Assembly (NCBI GenBank): GCA_910577405.1
Contig: CAJTMG010000019.1
Coordinates: forward strand, 5,388 to 69,387
Length of the DNA: 64,000 bases
Direction of reading: 5' to 3'
Source of the DNA: an uncultured Oscillibacter sp.
GTDB lineage: Bacteria > Bacillota > Clostridia > Oscillospirales > Oscillospiraceae
Part shown: positions 1-8,371 of the stretch, piece by piece
Numbering within the stretch: the first letter of the stretch is position 1
Layout: every line of letters starts with the position of its first letter
The notes under the pieces: generated by a model
Databases searched by the model: none
What the model was told of the DNA's origin: nothing
Seen by the model: only the letters and a program-made list of their open reading frames with translations
Position numbers and translations under genes: made by a program

Positions 1-95
1 AGAGGCGTTTTACACAAATCGGTTTCCGGAATGCAGGAAAAAATATTTGAATTGCAAAAACTTTGCCAAAAAGGGCTTGAATACAAATATTTCTC

Positions 96-124
96 TTGAA
101 AATGCAGGACGGTTGTGTTAAAAT
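96..124 (+). promoter_or_regulatory. Sigma-A promoter for citrate synthase
   Basis: A TTGAAA box (96-101) and a TAAAAT box (119-124) are separated by exactly 17 bp, so transcription should begin near 131, about 35 nt before the preferred start codon. The surrounding sequence is A+T-rich. No operator is evident. Confidence 0.6.
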
Positions 125-166
125 TGCATAAGCTTTTAAAAAATGGCGCGAAAGGAGCTCTGTATT

Positions 167-1552
167 ATGATCTGGCAGGAGAATGGAGAAAACGCTTACT
201 GTGAGATAACCCCCGCGATTCTGGCATTGAAGGAACAGTGGGAAAAGAAGAATATCATTGACCAGGGGCTATATAAGGAATACAACGTGAAGCGGGGTCT
301 TCGGGACGAGGACGGCCGGGGCGTGCTGACGGGCCTGACCCGGGTGGCGGAAATCCAGTCTTACAACGTGGTTCCCGACGAACAGGGCGAGCATATCACC
401 CCTGCTGACGGCGTTCTGTACTATCGGGGCGTCGACTGCCGGGAGCTGGTCCGGGGTTCCGCCAAACGGGGCCGGTACGCCTTTGAGGAAGCCGCTTACC
501 TGCTGCTCTTCGGCGAACTCCCCAACGCCGCCCAATTGGAGGATTTCTGCGGTCAGCTTGCCTCCTACCGCACCCTGCCGACGAATTTCTTCCGGGACGT
601 CATCATGAAGACGCCGCCCAAGGATTTGATGAACACCATGCAGCGGGGAATCCTGACCCTCTTCTGTTACGACGACAAGCCCAATGATACCGGCCTGGAA
701 AACGTCCTCCGGCAGTGCCTGCAGCTTACCGCGAATATGCCTGTGCTGGCCATCTACGCGTATCAGGCATGGCGCTATAATCAGGGGGAGAGCCTGTTTA
801 TCCACGTGCCCCAGCCCCATCTGTCCACCGCCGAGAACTTCCTCCGGATGCTTCGGGAGGACCGGGGCTATACCGAGCTGGAAGCCCGTACCCTGGACGT
901 GGCCCTGGTGCTCCACGCGGACCACGGCGGCGGCAACAACTCCACCTTCACCAACCACGTGGTCACGTCCTCCGGCACCGACACCTATTCCGCCATCTCC
1001 GCGGCCATGGCGTCTCTGAAGGGTCCCCGGCACGGCGGCGCAAACAGTAAGGTCATGGAGATGATGGACGATATCAAGGAGCATATCCAGGACTGGTCCA
1101 GCGAAAACTGCGTGCGGCGTTACCTGACCCAGATTCTGGACAAGGAAGCCTTTGACCGCAGCGGCCTGATCTACGGTCTGGGGCACGCCGTCTATACCCG
1201 CTCCGACCCCCGCTGCGAGGTCTTCCGGGATTACGTCCACCAGCTCGCCGCCGAAAAGGGCCGTCAGGAAGAGCTGAACCTTTACGCCAGCGTGGAGCGA
1301 ATCGGCAAGGAGCTGCTGATGAACCGCCGGGGCAAGTCCGCTCTTTCCACCAATATCGATTTCTACAGCGGCTTTGTCTATGAAATGCTGGGCCTGCCTA
1401 TGGAACTATACACCCCGCTCTTTGCCGTGGCCCGTATCGCCGGCTGGAGCGCCCACCGTATGGAAGAGCTGAGCGCCGGCGGCAAGCTGATCCGTCCCCG
1501 TTACGAGTGCGTGGAACCTCACCGCTCTTACACCGATATGGGAGAACGATGA
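167..1552 (+). CDS. gltA: Citrate synthase
   Basis: Condenses acetyl-CoA with oxaloacetate to citrate in the cytoplasm, the entry step of the (probably incomplete, glutamate-forming) TCA branch. From the chosen start the protein is 461 aa. The three catalytic residues of the family are visible: His in LHADHGGG (about 253), His in GLGHAVY (about 340) and Asp in NIDFYSG (about 398). The GPRHGGAN loop is also present. An ATG at 143 is in frame, but AAAGGAG at 151-157 lies 9 nt before the ATG at 167, so I start there. The N-terminal ~50 aa before the conserved core resemble the extension seen in clostridial enzymes. A 2-methylcitrate synthase activity cannot be excluded from sequence alone. Confidence 0.93.
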   Translation: MIWQENGENAYCEITPAILALKEQWEKKNIIDQGLYKEYNVKRGLRDEDGRGVLTGLTRVAEIQSYNVVPDEQGEHITPADGVLYYRGVDCRELVRGSAKRGRYAFEEAAYLLLFGELPNAAQLEDFCGQLASYRTLPTNFFRDVIMKTPPKDLMNTMQRGILTLFCYDDKPNDTGLENVLRQCLQLTANMPVLAIYAYQAWRYNQGESLFIHVPQPHLSTAENFLRMLREDRGYTELEARTLDVALVLHADHGGGNNSTFTNHVVTSSGTDTYSAISAAMASLKGPRHGGANSKVMEMMDDIKEHIQDWSSENCVRRYLTQILDKEAFDRSGLIYGLGHAVYTRSDPRCEVFRDYVHQLAAEKGRQEELNLYASVERIGKELLMNRRGKSALSTNIDFYSGFVYEMLGLPMELYTPLFAVARIAGWSAHRMEELSAGGKLIRPRYECVEPHRSYTDMGER

Positions 1553-1582
1553 ACAGGAAAAGCAAAATAATCAGGGATGACT

Positions 1583-1615
1583 GTTGGGAATGAGGCATTT
1601 TGTCCCGTTCCCAAC
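1583..1615 (+). terminator. Hairpin downstream of citrate synthase
   Basis: Perfect 8-bp inverted repeat GTTGGGAA (1583-1590) / TTCCCAAC (1608-1615) with a 17-nt loop, about 30 nt after the gltA stop. It is followed by a C/T-rich tract rather than a clean U run, so it is at best a weak terminator. The rest of the gap up to 1719 shows nothing else I can support. Confidence 0.35.
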
Positions 1616-1719
1616 TCCTCCCTCCTTGCTCAGCGGGGATTTCTGCACGGTTTCTGACAGCCGCGCTTCCCTGATTTTGGAAAATATTCAGAAAATTTTG
1701 CCGAAAACAAAAATTTGGG

Positions 1720-1748
1720 TTGACAAAGCCGGCAGTTCTGGCTATAAT
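1720..1748 (+). promoter_or_regulatory. Consensus sigma-A promoter of the tRNA-Leu cluster
   Basis: TTGACA (1720-1725), 17-bp spacer, TATAAT (1743-1748): a full consensus promoter. The predicted start near 1755 lies about 25 nt before the first tRNA, as expected for a strongly expressed stable RNA operon. Confidence 0.85.
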
Positions 1749-1780
1749 AAGCAAGCAGTGTTTTTCAGGGAGCTTTATTT

Positions 1781-1866
1781 GCGGCTGTGCTGGAACTGGT
1801 AGACAGGCCAGCTTGAGGTGCTGGTGTCGATTCGACGTGTGGGTTCAAGTCCCGTCAGCCGCACCA
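1781..1866 (+). tRNA. tRNA-Leu (anticodon GAG)
   Basis: Class II tRNA of 86 nt. The acceptor pairs GCGGCTG with CAGCCGC, a long variable arm is present, the anticodon loop reads TTGAGGT (GAG), the T-loop is GTTCAAGTC, and CCA is encoded at the 3' end. First gene of a three-tRNA transcript. Confidence 0.93.
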
Positions 1867-1869
1867 TAT

Positions 1870-1957
1870 GCGCGAGTGGTGGAATTGGCAGACTCGCTAG
1901 ATTCAGGTTCTAGTGTCCTTTACGGACGTGCGGGTTCAAGTCCCGCCTCGCGCACCA
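1870..1957 (+). tRNA. tRNA-Leu (anticodon CAG), copy 1
   Basis: 88-nt class II tRNA. Acceptor GCGCGAG pairs with CTCGCGC, the anticodon loop is TTCAGGT (CAG), and CCA is encoded. It starts 3 nt after the previous tRNA, so the two are certainly processed from one precursor. Confidence 0.93.
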
Positions 1958-2055
1958 ATCGCCGGACTCCGTTTCCATACGGGGCGGGGTCCGGAATCCC
2001 CTTTGCTTTTTGACTGCGCCCCTTTCTAAATGTCCTTCCTGTAATTTTATAATGC

Positions 2056-2143
2056 GCGCGAGTGGTGGAATTGGCAGACTCGCTAGATTCAGGTTCTAGT
2101 GTCCTTTACGGACGTGCGGGTTCAAGTCCCGCCTCGCGCACCA
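2056..2143 (+). tRNA. tRNA-Leu (anticodon CAG), copy 2
   Basis: Sequence identical over its whole 88 nt to the copy at 1870-1957 (same anticodon loop, variable arm and encoded CCA), so this is a recent duplication or a copy kept identical by gene conversion. About 100 nt of spacer separates the two. No separate promoter is obvious in the spacer, although it has a TATAAT-like stretch. Confidence 0.93.
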
Positions 2144-2169
2144 AAAGCTCCGTTTTTGGGGCTTTTTTC
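2143..2169 (+). terminator. Rho-independent terminator of the tRNA-Leu cluster
   Basis: Stem AAAAGCTCC / GGGGCTTTT (one G-U pair) with a short T-rich loop, immediately after the encoded CCA and running into a T tract. Confidence 0.75.
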
Positions 2170-2359
2170 TTACCCTGAAATGGGGAAAACCTACAACGGG
2201 AAGTACAGCCAAAATGTATAATTTGAAATCACTGGCGGAACCGCGCGGCGTCCCTTTTCCCTGTTCCTTTCGTAAACAAATAACCTCCGGATTCGTCGGA
2301 TTTCGCGGGTTCCAAAAGAGCGCGGGGAAAAATATGGATGATTTTTTCGCAGAAAAGCC

Positions 2360-2388
2360 TTGTGTTTTCTCATGGACTGTGTTATATT
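2360..2388 (+). promoter_or_regulatory. Candidate promoter of the rimP-nusA-infB operon
   Basis: TTGTGT (2360-2365), 17 bp, TATATT (2383-2388). The -35 matches only partly. The position, about 130 nt before rimP with a leader hairpin between, suits the operon. The rest of the gap from 2170 shows no gene I can support. Confidence 0.45.
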
Positions 2389-2424
2389 GCATATATTAGA
2401 GTATGTTGGCAGTGTAAGGTGATG

Positions 2425-2450
2425 GAGTGGACCGCGTGTCCGCTCTTTTT
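2425..2450 (+). terminator. Leader hairpin with U run upstream of rimP
   Basis: GAGTGGAC (2425-2432) pairs with GTCCGCTC (2438-2445) around a 5-nt loop and is followed directly by TTTTT. This has the form of an intrinsic terminator lying between the promoter and rimP, so it may act as an attenuator for the operon. Leader hairpins before rimP/ylxS are common in Firmicutes. Any regulatory use here is inferred. Confidence 0.55.
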
Positions 2451-2516
2451 ATTGGCCTGGGGACTGCAGTAAAAAGGAAACAAATTGACGGATGGAAGAC
2501 CGTCAGGAGGCTCTGA

Positions 2517-2975
2517 ATGAAGAAAATCACGGAACTGGCCGCGGAGCTTGCGGCGGACGCCATCGAGAAGGCTGGGTGCCGGCTCTGGGACGTGGAATAT
2601 GTAAAGGAAGGCGGGACGTGGTATCTGCGGGTTCTGCTGGACAAGGAGGGCGGCGTGGATATCCTGGACTGCGAGGCGGTATCCAGGGAACTGTCTGACC
2701 GTCTGGACGAGGCGGACCCCATCGAGGGAAGCTACGTGCTGGAGGTGGGCTCGGCAGGCGCGGAGCGGGCCTTGAAGCGTCCGGAGGACTTCCGGGAGTT
2801 TCTGGGCAGTCCGGTGCTGGTGAAGCTCTACCGCGCCCAGAACGGCAGGAAGGAAATCCCCGGCGTGCTGACGGCTTACGGCGAGGATGGAAGTGTCACC
2901 GTGGAATCCGGCGGCGAGACGCTGATCTTCCCGAAAAAGGACCTGGCGCTGGTGCGGCTCCGGGTGGAATTCTGA
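2517..2975 (+). CDS. rimP: Ribosome maturation factor RimP
   Basis: A 152-aa cytoplasmic protein needed for assembly of the 30S subunit. The two expected domains are visible: an N-terminal alpha/beta domain including GCRLWDVEYVKEGG and VLLDKEGGVDILDCEAVSRELS (residues 20-60), and a C-terminal SH3-like part with LEVGSAGAERALKRPEDF followed by a beta-rich end. AGGAGG sits 7 nt before the ATG. First gene of the rimP-nusA-ylxR-ylxQ-infB-rbfA cluster, an order conserved across Firmicutes, which makes the call firm. Confidence 0.93.
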   Translation: MKKITELAAELAADAIEKAGCRLWDVEYVKEGGTWYLRVLLDKEGGVDILDCEAVSRELSDRLDEADPIEGSYVLEVGSAGAERALKRPEDFREFLGSPVLVKLYRAQNGRKEIPGVLTAYGEDGSVTVESGGETLIFPKKDLALVRLRVEF

Positions 2976-3077
2976 GAAAATCAGGAGTGAGGAACTGTCT
3001 TTCCCTGATGGAAACGGTTCCTGATTCCAAATGCGAAACGCGTTGTCAAAAAAGCAGAAGAAAAAGGAGTGTCGAGG

Positions 3078-4385
3078 ATGAAAGGCAAAAAGCAGAAGGA
3101 ACCGGCGGGAATGAATCCGGCTGAGATCTTCGCCGCGCTGGAGATGCTGGAGCAGGAACGGGGCATTCCCAAGAAATTTATGATGGAAAAAATCGTCCAG
3201 GCCCTGACCGCCGCGTATAAGAAGGACCATTCGGAGATTGAGAACGTAGTGGTGGAAGTGGACGAGGAGAAGAAGGATCTGCGGATGTACGTTCAGAAAG
3301 CCGTTGTGGACGAGGAGGACTACGTGGACCCCGGCAACGAGATGACTCTGGAGGACGCCCGGAAGATATCAGGCCGGTTCAAGATCGGGGACATGGTGAA
3401 CATCCAGGTGGATAAGATGGAGTTCGGACGCATCGCCGCGGGCAACGGGAAGCAGGTGATTATCCAGGGCCTCCGGGAAGCCGATCGGGGCATGGTTTAC
3501 AACGAATTCAACTCCAAGCAGCATGAGATTCTCACCGGCGTCGTCATCCGCGTGGACCCCCGGAACGGCGCGGTGACCCTGAAGATCGGCACCGGGGCCG
3601 ACGCTGCTGAAGCCCTTCTGATGGCCGGCGAGCAGGTGCCCAACGAGGAATTGACCGAGGGCGCTCATATCAAGGTCTATGTGGTGGATGTGCGCCGCTC
3701 CAATTGGGGACCCCAGGTGTTGATTTCCCGTACCCATCCGGGCCTTGTGAGGCGGCTCTTTGAACTGGAGGTCCCGGAGATTTATGACGGCATTGTGGAA
3801 GTGAAGTCCACCGCCCGGGAACCTGGAAGCCGCACCAAAATGGCCGTCTGGTCCAATGACGAGAATATAGACCCCATCGGCGCCTGCGTTGGCCCCAGAG
3901 GTCAGCGGGTAGCCGGCATCGTTGAGGAACTCCGGGGCGAAAAGATCGATATCATCAAATACAGCGAAGACCCGGCGGAATTTATCGCGGCGGCGCTGGC
4001 TCCGGCGGAAGTGCTTTCCGTCACCATGCTGCCTGAGGGAAAAGCCTGCCGCTGCATAGTGCCTGACGACCAGCTTTCCCTTGCAATCGGTAAAGAAGGT
4101 CAGAACGCACGCCTCGCCGCACGGCTGACGGGGTACAAGATTGACATCAAATCCGCCAAGGACGCAGCGGAAGGCCCGTCGAAAAAGGAGAAGGACGCGG
4201 AGCTGCCGGAAGAGGGCGAAACCGTGGAGCTGCCGGAAGAGGGCGAAACCATGGAACTGCCGGAAGAGCCTGTGGAAATTCCGGAGATGGAAGAAGCGTC
4301 CGGAGAATCTGTGGAGACGGAAGAAGCATCCGAAGAAGCCACAGAGACGGAGGAGGCATTCGAAGAGCCTGCGGACGAGGAATAA
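3078..4385 (+). CDS. nusA: Transcription termination/antitermination protein NusA
   Basis: Binds RNA polymerase and nascent RNA and affects pausing, termination and antitermination. The 435-aa protein has the NusA N-terminal domain (residues 15-125), an S1 domain (about 130-195, including EILTGVVIRVD) and two KH domains (about 200-345, with IGACVGPRGQR and LAIGKEGQNARLAARLTG). It ends in an unusual ~80-residue acidic tail with near-repeats of ELPEEGET and many Glu. A GTG at 3069 is in frame but overlaps the AAAAAGGAG at 3061-3069, so I place the start at the ATG 8 nt downstream of it. Lies 92 nt after rimP. A short imperfect hairpin (AGGAAC/GTTCCT) lies in between. Confidence 0.94.
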   Translation: MKGKKQKEPAGMNPAEIFAALEMLEQERGIPKKFMMEKIVQALTAAYKKDHSEIENVVVEVDEEKKDLRMYVQKAVVDEEDYVDPGNEMTLEDARKISGRFKIGDMVNIQVDKMEFGRIAAGNGKQVIIQGLREADRGMVYNEFNSKQHEILTGVVIRVDPRNGAVTLKIGTGADAAEALLMAGEQVPNEELTEGAHIKVYVVDVRRSNWGPQVLISRTHPGLVRRLFELEVPEIYDGIVEVKSTAREPGSRTKMAVWSNDENIDPIGACVGPRGQRVAGIVEELRGEKIDIIKYSEDPAEFIAAALAPAEVLSVTMLPEGKACRCIVPDDQLSLAIGKEGQNARLAARLTGYKIDIKSAKDAAEGPSKKEKDAELPEEGETVELPEEGETMELPEEPVEIPEMEEASGESVETEEASEEATETEEAFEEPADEE

Positions 4386-4460
4386 GCCCATGCGCCTGCC
4401 GTGTTTCCGGGCGGAGTGCGGCAGGCCATAGAACAACGGAAATCAAAGGTGGTGAGGGAA

Positions 4461-4733
4461 GTGCCAAAGGTAAAGAAGATCCCCCAGCGGCAATGCGTAG
4501 GCTGTCGGGAGATGAAGGACAAAAAGACGCTGCTGCGGGTAGTGCGTTCGCCGGAGGGTACAGTGAGTCTGGACTTTTCCGGAAAGAAGCCGGGCCGGGG
4601 CGCGTATGTGTGCCATGACCCGGCGTGCCTGAAGCGGGCCAGGAAATCGAAGGCTCTTGAGCGGGCGTTTGAGACGGCAATCCCTGATGAAGTATATGAC
4701 GTCATGACAAGAGAGCTGGGAGGTGTGCCGTGA
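4461..4733 (+). CDS. ylxR: YlxR-family RNA-binding protein
   Basis: A 90-aa basic protein with the family signature IPQRQCVGCREMKDKKTLLRVVR near the N-terminus and GRGAYVC in the middle. It belongs to the DUF448/YlxR family, always found between nusA and infB. RNA binding, and a role in transcription or RNase P regulation, are proposed in the family. The reading frame is open from 4401, but only the GTG at 4461 has a purine-rich RBS (AAAGGTGGTGAGG) before it, giving a normal family length. Its stop overlaps the GTG start of the next gene. Confidence 0.85.
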   Translation: MPKVKKIPQRQCVGCREMKDKKTLLRVVRSPEGTVSLDFSGKKPGRGAYVCHDPACLKRARKSKALERAFETAIPDEVYDVMTRELGGVP

Positions 4734-5419
4734 ACGATGGAAAGAATGTGCTGTCTCTGCTGGGGCTGGCTCTGCGGGGCGGACGGCTGGCGGTAGGAGA
4801 CGAAGCCGCGGCCCAGAGCGCCCAGGGAGGTACGGCAAGACTGCTTCTGACGGCCTCCGACGCGGGAGAGAAGACCTTACGGCGGGCGCGGTTCCTGTCA
4901 GACGAGGGACATTGTATGCTGCTGCCCCTGCCCTTTGCAAAGACGGAGTTGGGCAGCGCACTTGGACGGGGTACGGCGGCAATCGTGGCAGTGACCGACC
5001 TGGGACTTGCAGCTGCCGTAACAGAAAAGCTGGCCCTCCTGGACCCGGAAGCCTGCGGCGATGCTCCGGAACGGATGCGGCTCAAGCTGCGGCGCGCGAA
5101 GGAACGGAAGGAAGCCCCCCGGAAACGTCCGCCGCCGAAGGATCACGCGTCCCAGCCTGAGGACGGAAGTCAAAGGGAACGCCGCGCCGGTTATGGGAAA
5201 CCCAGGAGTGCTAAGCCCGACGGCAGAAAGTTCCAGGACGGCAAACCTGATGGACGCAGACCTGACGGCAGAAAGTTCCAGGGCGGTAAACCTGACGGCA
5301 AAAAGTTCCAGGGCGGCAAACCTGATGGACGCAGGCCCGACGGCGGGAAGTCCAAGAGCGGCAGAAGGTTCCAAAGCGGAAAACCCTGGCGGCCTGGACC
5401 CAAAGGCGGAGGGCGATAA
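4730..5419 (+). CDS. ylxQ: L7Ae-family ribosomal-associated protein (YlxQ) with long basic repeat tail
   Basis: Residues 1-105 form an L7Ae/L30e-type RNA-binding domain (LLGLALRGGRLAVG, ARLLLTASDAGEKT, AIVAVTDLGLAAAV), matching YlxQ in the nusA-infB operon. The GTG start overlaps the ylxR stop. Unlike typical ~100-aa YlxQ proteins, this one continues for about 120 residues of Lys/Arg/Gly/Pro-rich low-complexity sequence built of repeats such as KPDGRKFQGG and KPDGRRPDG (4.93-5.42 kb). The tail is predicted disordered and strongly basic, so an RNA or ribosome contact is likely but inferred. Confidence 0.8.
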   Translation: MNDGKNVLSLLGLALRGGRLAVGDEAAAQSAQGGTARLLLTASDAGEKTLRRARFLSDEGHCMLLPLPFAKTELGSALGRGTAAIVAVTDLGLAAAVTEKLALLDPEACGDAPERMRLKLRRAKERKEAPRKRPPPKDHASQPEDGSQRERRAGYGKPRSAKPDGRKFQDGKPDGRRPDGRKFQGGKPDGKKFQGGKPDGRRPDGGKSKSGRRFQSGKPWRPGPKGGGR

Positions 5420-5574
5420 GGTGTTCCGCGGGAGCGTTTTTCCGTGTCCGGCAAATTGGCTGGGCGCGTGTTATATAACTGAAATTCTCCGCTCTCAAGT
5501 CCGTCTGAAAGCCTGCGGAAATGGCGTAGGTTTTCAAACGGGCTTGCGAGGGGAAACAGAACGAGGTGTTTTGA

Positions 5575-8016
5575 TTGGCTATTGAAAAATACAGAGTACA
5601 CGAAGTCGCGAAGGATTTTGGCGTCCCGACCCGGACCATCATAGAAATTCTTACAAAATACGCGACGGCCCCGAAAAACCATATGCAGGTCCTGACAGAC
5701 AGGGAATTGTCTCTCGTCTTTGAATGTATGACCCAGCGCAATCAGGTGTCGGACATCCAGGTGATCTTCAAGGACACCGTGAAGGAACCGGCTCCAGCGA
5801 AGGGCCAGCAGCAGAGCGGGAAGCCCTCGGGACAGCAAGGCGGGAAACCTTCCGGACAGCAGGCAGGCCAGGGCGGGAAGACCTCCGGTCAAGACAGAAA
5901 GCCCTCCGGACAGGGCGGAAGAAACGCGGGACAAAGACAGGGTTCCGGTCAGCAGGGTTCCGGCCAGTCCCAGGCGAGTCCGCAGTCTTCCGGCCAGCAG
6001 ACGGCGGCAAAGCCCAGCAGCCGGGTGCCGCAAAAGAAGATTGTGGATACCCGGAAGGGCGGCGACGTAAACCTTGCCAAGTACGACGAACGCCTTGAGA
6101 CCCTGGGCGGTCAGCAGGGCGAACGGATGCAGCGTCAGCAGAGGAGCGGGCGTGAGAAGGTCCGGAGCGGCCAGCAGCGTCGGGGCGGTCCTGCCTACTC
6201 CAACAAGCGGCGGCAGGACGAACAGGAGCGGATGCGCCGTTTGCAGCTTGAGATTGCGAAGAAAGCGCCGCTGAAGGTCTCCATTCCGGACGAGATCAGC
6301 GTAGGCGAGCTGGCGTCCCGTATGAAGAAGACCGGCGCGGAAGTGGTCAAGGTGCTGATGAAAAACGGCATTATGGCTTCCCTGCCCCAGATGATCGATT
6401 TTGACACCGCGTCCTTTGTTGCGGAGGAAATGGGCTGTAAGGTCGAGAAGGAAGTGGTCGTCACCATCGAGGAAAAGCTGATCGACGACCGTGAAGACCG
6501 CCCGGAGGAACTGGCGCCCCGTGCCCCTGTGGTGGTCGTAATGGGCCATGTCGACCACGGCAAGACCTCCCTGCTGGACACCATCCGGAACACGTCCGTG
6601 GCTTCCGGCGAGGCGGGCGGAATCACCCAGCATATCGGCGCGTATCAGGTCCAGGTCAACGGCAAGCCCATCACCTTCCTGGACACCCCGGGCCACGAGG
6701 CGTTTACTTCCATGCGGGCCCGCGGCGCTATGATTACTGACGTGGCCATCCTGATGGTAGCGGCGGACGACGGTATTATGCCCCAGACCATTGAGTCCAT
6801 CAGTCACGCGAAGGCGGCCAATATTCCCATCGTGGTGGCTGTGAACAAGATTGATAAAGAGAACGCCAATCCCGACCGGGTCCTCCAGCAGCTGACCGAG
6901 CATGGCCTGGTTCCCGACGAATGGGGCGGCGACACCATTTGCTGCAAGATTTCCGCGAAGAAGAATATTGGCATTGATAATCTCTTGGAAATGCTGACAC
7001 TGACGGCGGAAATGGCGGAGCTGAAAGCCAATCCCAACCGTGCCGGGCAGGGTACCGTGATTGAAGCCCGTCTGGACAAGGGCCGGGGTCCCGTGGCGAC
7101 ACTGCTGGTCCAGAACGGCACCTTGAAGCAGGGCGATATTATCATAGCGGGCACTGCGGTAGGACGTGTCCGGACAATGCTGAATTACAAAGGCGAGCGT
7201 ATGGCAGAGGCGGGGCCGTCGGTGCCTGTGGAGATCGCGGGCCTGAGCGAAGCGCCTACCGCCGGAAGCCCCTTCTATGTGGTCAAGGACGAGCGCATGG
7301 CCCGGACACTGGTGGAACAGCGGAAAGCCGAGGAACGTGCCAAAGCTGCCGCGCCAGTGCAGAAGGTCAGCCTTGAGAACCTGTTTGACCAGATCCAGGC
7401 CGGCGAACGGAAGGAATTGGCGCTGATCGTCAAGGCGGACGTGCAGGGCAGTGTGGAAGCGGTGAAGGCGTCCCTGGAGAAGCTGAGCAACGACGAGGTA
7501 AACGTGCGGGTGATTCACGGAGGCGTGGGCGCGGTGAACGAGTCGGACGTGATGCTTGCTTCTTCGTCCAACGCCATTATCGTGGGTTTCAACGTCCGTC
7601 CTGACGCCGCCGCCCGTGACGGAGCCGCAAGACAGAATGTGGATATGCGGATGTACCGGGTCATCTATGACTGCATCGACGAGATCACCGCAGCCATGAA
7701 GGGTATGCTTGCCCCCAAGTACCGGGAGGCTCTGCTGGGTCACGCGGAGGTCCGGCAGACATACAAGGTATCCGGCGTGGGCACGGTGGCGGGCTGTTAC
7801 GTCCAGGATGGCAAAATCGTCCGGAACTGCTCCATCCGCCTGGTCCGTGACGGCATTGTAATTCATGAGGGCGCGCTGGCTTCCCTCCAGAGATTCAAGG
7901 ATTCCGTGAAAGAGGTGGCCAGCGGCTTCGAGTGCGGTCTGACCATTGAGAAGTTCAACGATATCAAAGAAGGCGATATCGTGGAAGGATACACCATGGA
8001 GGAAATCCCTCGCTGA
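5575..8016 (+). CDS. infB: Translation initiation factor IF-2
   Basis: GTPase that delivers initiator tRNA to the ribosome. It is 813 aa: an IF2_N motif at 1-55 (YRVHEVAKDFGVPTRTIIEIL), a long Gln/Gly/Ser/Lys-rich linker (about 65-205), a second IF2_N (about 235-290), then the G domain from about 320 with GHVDHGKT (G1), DTPGHEAF (G3), NKID (G4) and SAKK (G5), and domains II-IV to the end. I use a TTG start because GAGGTG at 5563-5568 lies 6 nt before it and the conserved N-terminus begins there. The 155-nt gap after ylxQ holds no gene. Confidence 0.96.
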   Translation: MAIEKYRVHEVAKDFGVPTRTIIEILTKYATAPKNHMQVLTDRELSLVFECMTQRNQVSDIQVIFKDTVKEPAPAKGQQQSGKPSGQQGGKPSGQQAGQGGKTSGQDRKPSGQGGRNAGQRQGSGQQGSGQSQASPQSSGQQTAAKPSSRVPQKKIVDTRKGGDVNLAKYDERLETLGGQQGERMQRQQRSGREKVRSGQQRRGGPAYSNKRRQDEQERMRRLQLEIAKKAPLKVSIPDEISVGELASRMKKTGAEVVKVLMKNGIMASLPQMIDFDTASFVAEEMGCKVEKEVVVTIEEKLIDDREDRPEELAPRAPVVVVMGHVDHGKTSLLDTIRNTSVASGEAGGITQHIGAYQVQVNGKPITFLDTPGHEAFTSMRARGAMITDVAILMVAADDGIMPQTIESISHAKAANIPIVVAVNKIDKENANPDRVLQQLTEHGLVPDEWGGDTICCKISAKKNIGIDNLLEMLTLTAEMAELKANPNRAGQGTVIEARLDKGRGPVATLLVQNGTLKQGDIIIAGTAVGRVRTMLNYKGERMAEAGPSVPVEIAGLSEAPTAGSPFYVVKDERMARTLVEQRKAEERAKAAAPVQKVSLENLFDQIQAGERKELALIVKADVQGSVEAVKASLEKLSNDEVNVRVIHGGVGAVNESDVMLASSSNAIIVGFNVRPDAAARDGAARQNVDMRMYRVIYDCIDEITAAMKGMLAPKYREALLGHAEVRQTYKVSGVGTVAGCYVQDGKIVRNCSIRLVRDGIVIHEGALASLQRFKDSVKEVASGFECGLTIEKFNDIKEGDIVEGYTMEEIPR

Positions 8017-8018
8017 GC

Positions 8019-8060
8019 ATAAAATAAGGGCGGCGGCACTGCCCGTCGTCCTCATTTTAT
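8019..8060 (+). terminator. Long hairpin after infB; remainder of gap featureless
   Basis: ATAAAATAAGGGCGGCGG pairs with CCGTCGTCCTCATTTTAT (with G-U pairs) just after the infB stop, giving an ~18-bp stem. There is no U tract, so RNA processing or a partial terminator is as likely as full termination. The remaining gap to 8371 holds two overlapping ORFs of 85-89 codons without an RBS or recognisable motif, which I do not call. Confidence 0.45.
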
Positions 8061-8371
8061 CATTAGGCGCTTTATTTCTTAGCAGAAAATGTGGTGTGCC
8101 GCGTCCATAGCGGAACTGAGGAAGAATCCGGACACGCTGGACGGCTGGCGGTTTTATCCAAGCCGTTTTACGGGGTACGCGGGGAATACGATGGAATGGC
8201 ATCTGGCTTCTGGCAAAAAGGACGGAAAAGAGACGAACCCGGCCATTTCAAAGCCGCTGCCGGATATGGAATTGGAGCGTTTTTACCGGGGCTGGAACCA
8301 TCGGAAGGCGGCGGGTTTGGAATGTTCCGGAAGTACTGGAAAATGATTGAGAAGAAGTAAAGGAGAGCCAT

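Noticed and set aside
5191..8202. Very long open frame on the minus strand opposite infB and ylxQ
   Set aside because: Composition is that of the antisense of a G+C-rich gene; no RBS and no motif.
8089..8360. Overlapping ORFs of 85-89 codons after infB
   Set aside because: No RBS, no family pattern, short; left uncalled.
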